From Volvox africanus (Eukaryota > Chlorophyta > Chlorophyceae > Chlamydomonadales > Volvocaceae), in contig BSDZ01000079.1 in NCBI GenBank assembly GCA_030268105.1, positions 434,001 through 498,000 on the forward strand: a DNA stretch of 64,000 nt. Direction: 5' to 3'. The notes below the pieces were generated by a model that worked only from the letters and a program-made list of their open reading frames with translations, did no database searches and had not been told where the DNA came from. Numbering within the stretch: the first letter of the stretch is position 1; every line of letters begins with the position of its first letter. Both the position numbers and the translations under genes were made by a program. Of this stretch, positions 14,201-24,038 are shown in pieces.

Positions 14201-14438
14201 TGATGGTGCATTTTGGGGGGTGTAAAGCTTTTCCGCATCGTCCTCGACTTCAAATCTGCGATAGACAGAATCATTACAGCCGTTAGGTTTATACGGAGGT
14301 ATGAAACACTCCAAAAAGCGTTACCCCACCTCAGAAAACCCACAAGACATGCCGCGGTCACCGCTGTGCAAATGAAGATAACGAGCCATGGTCTTCTCGC
14401 AATAAGGCGACCCAAAGAGCGGTAAAAATTTGTTAAAC
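5220..14438 (-). CDS. Patched/NPC1-like RND transporter with sterol-sensing domain
   Basis: Eighteen exons join in phase to about 980 residues: 14438-14330, 14255-14150, 13920-13741, 13277-13065, 12579-12432, 12134-12047, 11334-11217, 10808-10776, 10317-10253, 10087-9931, 9400-8771, 8319-8278, 8103-7973, 7729-7591, 7038-6841, 6472-6307, 5885-5766 and 5524-5220. Diagnostic stretches are the first membrane helix (RRPWLVIFICTAVTAACLVG), a large lumenal loop, the sterol-sensing core (YILLITYTIIALW, then VLPFLLVGVGVDNTF) and the second RND half (DVGVFGFMHYANLQFNSV, GIAVDYSAHVMRAF, WHGIVLLPVL). Length and order match Patched-domain proteins, proton-driven lipid/sterol transporters. The loop before helix 7 (exon 11, about 210 residues) is lineage-specific, with six Gln, a Thr/Ala/Pro tract and Cys pairs. 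The first exon starts at an acceptor, so the initiator Met is upstream (a candidate ATG is at 14522-14524). The exon 12 boundaries are the least certain. Confidence 0.85.
10651..10702. repeat. (ATC)n/(CAT)n trinucleotide repeat
   Basis: An imperfect ATC/GTC run in intron 8 of the RND gene. Confidence 0.8.
12787..12808. repeat. Interstitial telomere-like repeat (CCCTAAAA type)
   Basis: Three CCCTAAAA-like units with one extra A, in intron 4 of the RND gene. This is the complement of TTTTAGGG, the telomere repeat of Chlamydomonas and its relatives. Confidence 0.65.
12841..12931. repeat. Degenerate GGT/GTT trinucleotide repeat
   Basis: About 90 bases of GGT, GTT, GGA and AAT triplets in intron 4 of the RND gene. 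Confidence 0.75.
13576..13601. repeat. (GGAGT)n pentanucleotide repeat
   Basis: Five GGAGT/AGAGT units inside intron 3 of the RND gene, flanked by diverged G/T-rich copies. Confidence 0.8.
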
Positions 14439-15083
14439 CTGTGGATGTGAAATTTTAAACAAGTTGTAAATGTTAGGAGATGTAAATGGCAATTCGATTG
14501 TGTAACAGTTTTTGACGCTCCCATTCACCCTGCGTGCGTTTCCTTCGGCGCTTCAGAAACAAACAAATAGAAAATAATGGTATGCGACAAACAGTTCCTG
14601 AGCAGTGAGGAGCTGAGGAGCTGAGGTGCTGAGGACTACCCTACAGCCGTTAGGACAGTTTCCCCGTTCCTACGGGCTGACCATGTTGCTCATCTCTTCA
14701 TGGGCTGCTTATCAGCAGCGTACTACTCACCTCTATCAACAGCGCTACTAATGCGCCTTAAACATTTCATCCTAATGAAGAGAACGGCCGTGGCTGCTCG
14801 ATGATGTAGTCACAGATGCGACGCCGCACAACGCAAATTGTGCCACCTGCACACCAATCTTTATTTATGAGACCAAACCAAGTTGATTATGCGTATTGCT
14901 TCTGGTAGCGCTATACGGCGACAGCAAGGAAAGGTAACCACGTTTGTCTGACCTACAGCATCTGCGGTCGGACAGACACATTCAGCGATAAGAAGAGAAT
15001 TTTGTGTTCATTGGAATGCCAAGGTGGGAACCTTTAATCCATAATGTAATCCTACGCATGCATAATCCTTAGGTAGTTAGGAG

Positions 15084-15134
15084 TTGGCGTAATAGCTTGG
15101 CGTAATAGCTTGGCGTAATAGCTTGGCGTAATGG
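15084..15134. repeat. 13-base tandem repeat
   Basis: Four consecutive TTGGCGTAATAGC units; the last one is diverged at its end. Confidence 0.9.
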
Positions 15135-15867
15135 GGCTCCGAAAGGCTATACTTTTAAGATGTAGCTTTCTCCAATAATCATTGACCTTTATATCATATA
15201 TATCATTCCAAAGCCTTCTAGTCGGTTAAATCTGAGTACCATATTAACAAAGCCCTGTATGTTCCAGTATTTCAGAGTTCTTGCAGCGAAATAATAGGGG
15301 TTGGTGACATTACTCTGCAAGACTGCAAGGAAGATGCCGTTTGCATTTCATATTGCACTTTCTGCCAGGGGTGACCCTGGTTCACCCCTGCTTTCTGCAA
15401 GCCTACCAGACCTTGAAGTTCCCTAATTTATAATTCGTGTAAGAGGCAAGCAGCTGGCTAGGTTTGGCAAGTCAATTCCACTTATTAACCGTACAAGCAA
15501 TTCGCAGCCGCTGCCGCCTGCTGCCGCGGTGTGCTTGCTGATTAAGGGGCCCAGCCTCCGGCAAGCGAGAGTACCGCTATATGGTCTCATTCGCTCAGGA
15601 TATGATAAAGATATAATATTGCAAGTAGCCCGACATACGCTAGGGCCTAGTTGAGGACGCAGTAGTGTTCCTTTCCCCCATAGGCGCATATGGCGTAGTT
15701 ATCGCACGGGTCAGGCAGGTTACGATAAAAATACTGCCAAGAGTGAGGCTGGGTACGGCTCTCTGCTGCTGGACGAGCGAGCGAGGATTGAATGAGAGCC
15801 GAAGGCCCGAACTATGACTAGCGATTTGCAGAATGTTATGAGCAGACTGAACCGTGAGATAGCGGGC

Positions 15868-15953
15868 TTATCCCACTGGCGGCGCCTCAGTCCCCAAATA
15901 TGCAATATATTTGCATCGATTATGAGGGTACTGAGGCGCCGTCAGTGGGATAA
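15868..15953. other. Near-perfect inverted repeat (hairpin)
   Basis: The arms 15868-15891 and 15930-15953 are 24 bases each and pair with a single mismatch, which is a G:U pair in RNA. The 38-base loop contains a small ATGCAA/TTGCAT palindrome. It lies in non-coding DNA. It could be the transcript fold of a small-RNA precursor, a short MITE, or a chance palindrome. The sequence does not show transcription. Confidence 0.75.
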
Positions 15954-17469
15954 ACGATGCAATAAATCGCTGAATAGCTACATGGGGGTGCGAAAAAGCC
16001 TTCTGACTGCGGCATGTTCCTATGCTTGAACATATTAATTATACTAGAAGATAAAATGTATGTTGTTTTAGTATAAGTAGAACCAAAAAAGGGTATGCTC
16101 TGGGATGCTGGGGTGGTGGGTCCCGGGGCTCTCCCCTTCCCCCCCACTAGACATGACCCGAGCTGTGACATTTGATGTTCTAGAGAATGAATTCTGATAA
16201 CGATAACTTATTACATCAACAGTTGAATGTTTTCGAGCGAAGGCGCGCTCCAACTACTTCGCATTTTGGATCATAGCTTCCTTTTACTGAGTTCTACAGG
16301 GATGCACGTGAGGGGCCGGCCTCCAGCGCGTGACCAGTTCGGCATCTGAGCCGGGGCTATGCTGACTCATTACCATTCTGTAGGTGCGAAGCTCTAGTTA
16401 TACTCAATAAATGGATTACTCTATCCACCCTAAGCCAGTTCGTCAAAGCATGGCTAGGTTTACACCGAGCAGCGGGAACCGCTGCAGCTACTACAGCTAG
16501 TGGGGGGAGGAAATGCCCCGTGCGACATCATTCCTTCAGTTCAAAGCTGAACTAGCTGAAGCCTCCAACGCCGCAAACATAAACATCGAATTGGTGATCG
16601 CTGTTGTTTTTGCCGCGGTCTGACCCCCGCACCGGGAGGTGAGTCCCCCAGACACCACTCGCCTGACCTGCCCCGTTCTTGTGCCCCATGGGTCCGTTGC
16701 TCCCCCGACCCCCTGACCTGCCCTCCCCATCCAAGCAGCTAGCTAGCAGTGAGTGATCTGTGTCATATTTTTCATTACGAAATAGCATAGTTCTCTCACC
16801 GCTTTCAGGTAGACCGATACCACAGATCTCCGTACGGCAACTTTTGAAGCGTTTTTTTATGGGTCTTGGGCCTTGGTGGTTTGTTTTTCTCACTTTCATG
16901 TTCAGCAATGCCAATGGTTGAAACTTTGGACAGAGGCTGCCGCCCATAACATCACCAACGACCTCCCTATCAAGGCCACATCCTTGGTTGGTACTTAACG
17001 GCTTCAGCTGCAGTACATGTTATCACCTGTTCTCGTCCATCCATGCACCTCGATGCAGCATAACGGTGTCTCCGTCTGTCTGAGAGGCGAAAGTTTTACA
17101 CATATAGTAACCACACCACAACCGGGAGCCTCCCAACTGGCAGGTACGGCAACTCTCAGGTATACAGGACGACAATTCCACCAAACAGAAGCCAGCCTGC
17201 CTAGAAATAGGCGGCTTCAGTACAGTGCCGTGCCTTTTCCATAGCTCCGGGGATCCTCCTTTTTCCCTCCCTCCCTCGCTGCCTCCCTCGCTGCCTGGTC
17301 CCTTCGGGCCCTCAAGCAAGGGGGGGCTACCAAATGCTCCTGAGGCTGAGGCGGTGCAGCTGCAGACGGAGAGGCGGCTCTCCCTCCTCCAGGGGCAGCT
17401 GCCGAGGGAACAACACGGAGGCGGAGGCGCGCAGATTGACGGCACGGCCGAATTGTAGCACCTGCAACC

Positions 17470-18187
17470 GGGGGAGGGGGGAGGGGGGAGGGGGGAGGGG
17501 GGAGGGGGGAGGGGGGAGGGGGAAGGGGGGAGGGGGAAGGGGGGAGGGGGGAGGGGGGAGGGGGGAGGGGGGAGGGGGGAGGGGGGAGGGGGAAGGGGGG
17601 AGGGGGGAGGGGGGAGGGGGGAGGGGGAAGGGGGGAGGGGGAAGGGGGAAGGGGGAAGGGGGGAGGGGGGAGGGGGGAGGGGGGAAGGGGGAGGGGGGAA
17701 GGGGGAAGGGGGAAGGGGGAAGGGGGAAGGGGGAAGGGGGAAGGGGGAAGGGGGGAGGGGGAAGGGGGAAGGGGGAAGGGGGGAGGGGGGAGGGGGGAGG
17801 GGGGAGGGGGGAGGGGGGAGGGGGGAGGGGGAGGGGGAAGGGGGGAGGGGGGAGGGGGGAGGGGGGAGGGGGGAGGGGGGAGGGGGGAGGGGGGAGGGGG
17901 GAGGGGGGAGGGGGGAGGGGGAAGGGGGAAGGGGGAAGGGGGAGGGGGGAGGGGGGAGGGGGGAGGGGGGAGGGGGGAAGGGGGAGGGGGGAGGGGGAAG
18001 GGGGAAGGGGGAAGGGGGAAGGGGGGAGGGGGAGGGGGGAGGGGGGAGGGGGGAGGGGGGAGGGGGAAGGGGGGAGGGGGGAGGGGGGAGGGGGAAGGGG
18101 GAAGGGGGAAGGGGGGAGGGGGGAGGGGGGAGGGGGAAGGGGGAAGGGGGAAGGGGGAAGGGGGAAGGGGGAAGGGGGAAGGGGGAA
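17470..18187. repeat. Purine heptanucleotide satellite GGGGGGA/GGGGGAA
   Basis: About 100 uninterrupted units of seven bases, mixing GGGGGGA and GGGGGAA variants in irregular blocks, with one or two shortened units. Every unit has a G5-G6 run, so the plus strand has very high G-quadruplex potential. Because seven is coprime to three and the units contain no stop codon, reading frames stay open right through it. On the minus strand they encode Pro/Ser/Phe/Leu heptapeptides. Confidence 0.95.
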
Positions 18188-18572
18188 ACAAGAGGAGGAA
18201 CGTAAGGAAGCCCGAGAAGGCGGGGACCATAACGGCAGCGATCCACCCGGGGTGTGGGGGGGAACAATAAGTTGCAGTGGCTTGCAGATGAAGATGTGGA
18301 GAGGAACCGCCGGTGTTGGTGGCAGTGGGGAGCAGGAGAAACGTCCAGGTCCCTGACATGGTTAACAAGCGAACCTGGAACACAGGCGACCTGCACGCGC
18401 GGCAGAGGACGGACGACGTTGCGAAATGCGAGAATGCGAGAATGCGACAATGTGACAATGCGAAAAGAAAGAGAGAACTGTTGATGATTGGTATTCGTAG
18501 GTCCGAACCAGGGAGGGAGGCCCCGCCTTTCCCCTGAGCCCAATACACATACACGTGGAATGCATGCCGTAC

Positions 18573-21500
18573 CTGCTCATCAAGCTCCAGGCCTCCGGGG
18601 GTCAGGTGCACGCCTGACCCAGCAGCGTTATCCAGTCTGCATTGTCGCAGTATTAAAACACAGTCGCCGCCGCCAGCGCCGTACATCACACATGCACGCA
18701 TACACACAGTGGAGGCGCAGATGGGTTTCCAGAAGCACGACGCCGCCCCCGAGGTAGCCCGAGGGGAAGGGGGAAAGGGGAGGCGGCGGCCGCCAAGCCG
18801 TTGATCAATGGTTGGGGTTACATGGGGCCAGTTGCAAAGTCTGAGGAGGTTTGTCGGGCGCTCCTCCACCTCACAGAAGGCAGAACCCTCCACACCAGGT
18901 GAGGCCTCCCCCATCGGTAAGGAGAGGAAATGCCCTACGCCGAGCGTTCCTCCCCAACCCCCCTCCCCGCGACCTGAACGACCGTTACTTCCTGGTGGTG
19001 CACCACCCTATCAACTGGCTGAAAGCTGATCGGACCCCTCTTGGTGACTGAGCGCCGGCCTCGTGGGGGAATCCGGTCGGGACCTGATCCGATCTTTCCC
19101 AACCACCAGCACCAGGTCGCAACTCCGTCGTAATGGGCACACCATTCCCCGGCCCTGCGGAAAATCCCCCCTATACGCCATCCAAGTAGTGGGATATTGG
19201 CATTGATATATGTACGGCAGTCCACAGGGTCACTTGCCGTACCTGACCATAAGCCTTGCCGGCGGCTCCCAAAAGTGCCGGACGTGAGCTAGGGGCAGCT
19301 CGTAGCGCACCTGCGAGTGTGTCGGTGTGTCGGTGCGTGCGAAAGAGAGAGGGAGAAGAGTGGAGGGTGGTGAGAGGGGCGGAGAAAGCGTAGGGAGGAG
19401 GGACGTGCTTACACCATGTCCAGCAAATTAGAGCAGGTACCATGTACGGAGGGGATAAGGCCCATGCGAGAATGTGTGGGGTGGAGTGTATTGACAGGAT
19501 CCCAAAACCCCACAAAAAAACACACACTCCACCCCATACACGCTCGCACACAGTCGTACTCGCCTTCAGGGCAACAGGGCCCAACGGAATGCTGCGGCTG
19601 ATCTTGAGCAAACCCAGTGGGGCCGCCTGTTCAGGGGGACGGATGCCGCCGGGGAATAAAGAGGACAATGGAGGGACAGTCGTGGATGTGTGGGTGTGTG
19701 TATTGCTGTACATCAGGGCTGGATAATGCTGGGGGAATTTGTACTGCACTTAAGCAGGGATAAACGACCATCAGTAGATGTTGTTTTCTACCGTACAAGC
19801 AGGGGAAGCGCCGGGAAAAAACATCGACTTGTGGAGCAATCTGCAACAAAATACGCAGACCCAACCTGTACGGCAGCCACGTGGACTGCCCTCATCCTCA
19901 TCACATAGATCCGTACCTTGATGGAGACGAGGTCCTTGATCTTGATCCGCGCCACCGGCTGGATCTGCAGGCGCCGAAAGGGAGTGCGAAAGTGTACGGC
20001 AAGTCGTTGCATCGGTATGAAGCTGGTCTCGCGGATTTCCCGTCTTTCCCACATACACACACGCAACCACCACATGTACGCACACCGCTAGCGCCTGCGG
20101 CTACCCCTCTCCAGCTCATCACAACGTTACCTTTCCCACACCTCCTCTGCCAGGGACTGGACCTTGCACATTCGCGCTTCCCCTCCTTCCCCCTCGGGCC
20201 CTTGTTGGTCCCCCCATCCCCCCCTGCCTCCAAAACCCACACCTGCTGCTGGTCCACATCCAGATTGATTCCCACCCCTAGGTCCAGAAGCGGCTTCTCA
20301 GCAAAGGACATGGCAAGAGGGGATCCGCGAAGGGCGCCCCGGCCACGCCGCCACGAGGAATGCGGCCGCGGCGCTGCCACCGCATCATTCCCCGCCGCGG
20401 TCACCGCCGGGAGCTCCTCGGCTCCACTTTCGGTGCTGTCGCCGCCGGTGCCGCCTTTCCCCCCCCCGATGGTGAAGCTGCGGGTGATTTTGATGCGAGC
20501 CCCTGTCGCGCGCGCGCGTGTGTGTATGTTTAGGGGGAAAGCGGGAGGTACACTCGGGGAGGAGAGTTGTGGCGCCGCCTGTGAAGGCGGATTTATATGG
20601 TGGTGGTGGTGGTGGTTGGTGAATCGGTTGAATAAAAGTCATTCAAGCTGAGGCAACCTTCTCCCCTCCCCCTCCCTCCCCCCACTCACCCATCAGCAAC
20701 GGGTGGCCGGGTGGCGAGATGATGGCCGCAGGAGCTCCAGGGTACGACTTGCCGTACATAGACCTGCACGGGATGAAGTGGTGGCATTATGGTACTAGCA
20801 GATGTAATCCCTGCATGTTCGGAAACGTTCGTAGAGACGAGGGGCAATAATACAACAATACAGGGACTCCCAACCGCCGCGCCCACCCTCGCCTCTGATT
20901 CCGTAACCCTGCCCCGTCCACGTTCGCTATATCGGGATTGACCGTCGCCGTTGGGAGGCCCACGTGTCCGTGTCATACATCACATGTAAATACTACACTC
21001 CCCCACAACACCTGCAACACCGAATCCCCGTCAGGTCCGGGAGTAAAGCAGCCCTACATACATACGTACATACATACGATCAATTAAACCACCCGCCCCA
21101 TAAGCCCCCATAAGCCCCCCATAAGGCTCCTCATAACCAACACCAATTCACCGCACGGCCTGACCATGCATTCGTCGTTTCCAGTGGGGCCTTATGCTCT
21201 GCCATTTTCATGGGGCTTCAGTGCTGAGCAATGACACGAAACACACGTGCACACACGTCCACACGGGCCTCCCCTTGGTTAACCCCATGCCTTCCCTTCC
21301 CAACTCCAACTCCCGCTTCGGCGAGTTTCCCAAGGCGGTCGGTGAACGTTTCAACCGAAAAACTGACCGACATGCCCTAGCTCGAAGCAGTAGCCCCTCC
21401 CTGAGGTGTACCCCTGAGACCCACTCTGTGTAGGCGGGAACCGCATCCCGCTGACGACCGCGGGGATGATGATCGGGGTTCCAGCCGCCATCACGCTGGG

Positions 21501-22722
21501 TTACGACAGACTGCCGGCTGCGTACAAAAAGCAAATTTCCGTCGTACTGTTCTGGAAGGGGTGGCCTTCACCACAGGGAAGGGGAGAAGGGGCGGAGAAA
21601 GGTATGGTGGGTGTGTCGGTGAACGTGGTAATCATTGTGGTTGCTGTGGTGTTGGTGGTGTTGGTGGTGTTGGTGGATGCGAATCCGATAATGTCCTCAG
21701 TCCGCCGCGGACCTAACTGGTACCGAAGAAACCGAAGTGGTCAATCACTTTGCGAAGTCTGATGCATTGAGATAGTCTACTGGCCCCCCCTCCCTTCCGG
21801 TGTACTTTCCTTCACCCTAATCCTTACGCCTCTTGCCGCCTTCAAAAGCCATCCAGTATCCTCCCTTGTCTTGCTCTGCTTGACGTGCTTAACGTGAGAT
21901 GCGCTCTCCCCCCCCTATCCGCCCCTTGAGACCTTCCAAAGAGACCCCTTTCGTCGACCCTTCCTTCATCCTCACATTCCCTTCTCCTGTCACTACCCTT
22001 CATCTTCACACCAACCAAACTCACCCCTCAAATGCCCACCCCTAACACACATAAACACACACGCACATACACAACACACAAACCACTTACGTGGGGCGCC
22101 TCAAGTCCACCCGTGCCACCCCTGTAGTGTTGTCCACCAGCCACCGCCACGCTTTCCGAGCCTACCAGGCAAAAGGAGAAGACGTATGTAGAGATGGAGT
22201 TGGTGGTAACAAAACCCGACGGTGGTTGCCCCTCACAAAATAACTACAAAAAAAAGAAAACACACCGTAAAGACCTCCGCCCATACAAATTCCGCGTTCC
22301 ATTACGACCTCGCGTATAGACACATCCCCTTGCCTCCAGCCCCTGGCCCCCAAGCTCTCCGTCCGCCTGCATCAAACCGTCCACCACCCACCCAAGGGGA
22401 ACAGCCCAACTCGCAACGTGCCTCCCCCTCACCCAGGGCTGCATCTCAATTTTGGGGGTCGCCACGCAAACAGTGGTGGGTATGGACATGTGGTTGGCCC
22501 GTCCCCCTTCCCCTTCCCCAACCCCGAGGAGGGCCGCCGACACCGGGGGGCGGAGGGAGCCCCCTGCTTGGGAAGGCGGGGAGTCGTACGTTGGGGGAGA
22601 GGGCGGGTAGGGCCCAGGGTAGCCACCTGCAGTTGAAGGTCGGGCGCGGGAAGGGACAGATAGTGAGCCAGATCACAAGGGAGGAGTTGGTGCTGTTCAC
22701 GTGAGCATGTTGGGGCGGGCAT
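18573..22722 (-). CDS. Unidentified multi-exon protein, possible beta-strand-rich fold
   Basis: I do not recognise the family. Eleven candidate exons have good splice sites: 22722-22627, 22161-22091, 21758-21724, 20763-20690, 20502-20243, 20162-20131, 20043-19917, 19626-19564, 19310-19243 and 18636-18573, and perhaps one starting at 18374. Phases fit at every join except the gap 21724-20763, where an exon is missing from the model. The ATG at 22722 opens exon 1 (MPAPTCSREQHQLLPCDLAH). Later stretches read as protein: ARKAWRWLVDNTTGVARVD, LDLGVGINLDVDQQQ, IQPVARIKIKDLVSIK, GLLKISRSIPLGPVALK, ELPLAHVRHFWEPPARLMVR and GSGVHLTPGGLELDEQ. Alternating polar and hydrophobic residues suggest beta strands, as in lipid-binding or barrel proteins; that is inference. 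One intron has a GC donor (AAG|gcgagt). The 3' end is unresolved and runs toward the heptanucleotide satellite. Confidence 0.42.
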
Positions 22723-24038
22723 GCTCCCGTTGGCGGCTCCCGTTTCCCGCCAGGATCTGACGACATTAAAAGCGGCATTTGGGGCTACTGCTCTCTGCTC
22801 TGTATCTGTCTGTCTGTTTGTGTCGCTCTGGTCACAGAAAGCGGATACGATTTGGTGTTGGCGGAGGGGGAGGGGAAGAGAGACAGCACCGGTGCGTCAG
22901 GTTGTTAGGGACAGGGCGCTCGAGTCATTGACCTGAATGGCCACAGACACTCATCTGCGGTTACGACTGCAGCGTAATTTGGAGGGTCGAGGAAGCACAT
23001 GGCGCCCAAAAGGCTGGAAGATAGGTCCCGCACGGGATACGTAAATTGCTGATTCTCGTTCCTGTCTCCTACCTCGCGTAGGCAGCTGTCATTGAGCTTA
23101 AGAAGCGGGAATTCCCTGTCGCTTCCAAATTCCCTTTGGACGAGGCTTTGCTTACCTGCACGGCCCGAGTTGAGATGCAGCAAGCGCATTGGGATATTTT
23201 TACCCAGTAAAAGTGTAAGGAAAATATATAAGCCAAGCGGATCAGTTCGCAGGATATCTGAAATCTTAAGTTGGTTGCGCTGTGAATATGGTTTCATTGA
23301 GGTGCAGTGGGTGGGCGTTCCGGAGACTTGATGCGGCTTGAAGAGACGCCGAAGAGGGATCGCCAAGCTTCCGGCAACCAACCGACGGACGGACGCACGG
23401 ACAACGCACATCTCGCTAGCGTACCTGGGTGACGAGTGTGATGACGCCCCGGGTTGGGTGCCAAAGGGTCTCCGTAAAGCTCTGAAGAACTGCCGTAACT
23501 GTGGGCGTGGCTCGGTTGCGTGCTCGGGGGCGGCAGAGTGCCGGGTGGGTGGCCCGTCACGGCCATTGGGCGGCTTAGGTAAGCGCTGTCCACCCTGGTT
23601 TAAACTCAGCAAAGTATTACTAGAGAATTATCCGCTCTTTCTAGCGCCCCGGCCTCGGCCTGTCAAAGACGCGCGTTCCGTGGGGCACAGGGGTGAGATA
23701 TAGAAAGGATGGAACTAGTAAAGGGTGACGTAAGTGGCATGACATTGCAGCGACCATCGTCGAGGCAATGACATGGAGCCATATGAAGCTTTTGTTAGAC
23801 TGGACTGATTCCGTTTTGTTTACTGGAGCAGTGGACGAGCGTGGAAAAGGACTGTAATGTGACAACTCCTTGGGAAAATCTACTTGCATGTATCTAACTT
23901 CAGTATCACGACTTGATTGATTAAAATGTTTTTTGCAAACTAAAGCTTCTATACTTCTACGATCGGACTTAATAGGCGGGCCCGTGGAGGCTCGCCAAGG
24001 GCTACTCCACACTGCCTTATCAATACTATATTGGCAGT
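22723..24038. other. Intergenic region between divergent genes
   Basis: This lies between the candidate start of the unidentified minus-strand gene and the ATG of CTNNBL1. Open frames of 120-235 codons occur on both strands at 22905-23703, but they resemble no family I know and lack supporting splice context. Promoters of both flanking genes should be here. Confidence 0.4.

Larger units (their letters stand above)
14439..17469. other. Intergenic region upstream of the RND gene
   Basis: This includes the likely 5' end of the RND gene (14.44-14.6 kb), a 13-base tandem repeat and a strong hairpin. No exon with supporting splice sites and protein similarity was found between 14.6 and 17.4 kb. 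Confidence 0.45.

Noticed and set aside
17023..18914. Minus-strand open frames of over 500 codons encoding Pro/Ser/Leu/Phe repeats, suggestive of a hydroxyproline-rich wall protein
   Set aside because: The frames are open only because the heptanucleotide satellite contains no stop codon. Two overlapping frames are equally long, and the repeat lacks the regular SPPP pattern and flanking domains of pherophorins.
18935..19156. Open minus-strand frame as an extra exon of the unidentified gene
   Set aside because: The exon ending at 19243 joins 18636-18573 directly, restoring an Arg codon and a smooth protein. Including this frame adds Trp/Cys-rich sequence and ends without a convincing donor.
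21430..21500. Minus-strand segment reading AAGTPIIIPAVVSGMRF as an exon
   Set aside because: It looks protein-like, but no acceptor gives the phase needed by its neighbours without a stop codon.
22905..23703. Overlapping open frames of 235 (minus) and 121 (plus) codons
   Set aside because: There is no recognisable motif, biased composition or splice context, and the two frames contradict each other.
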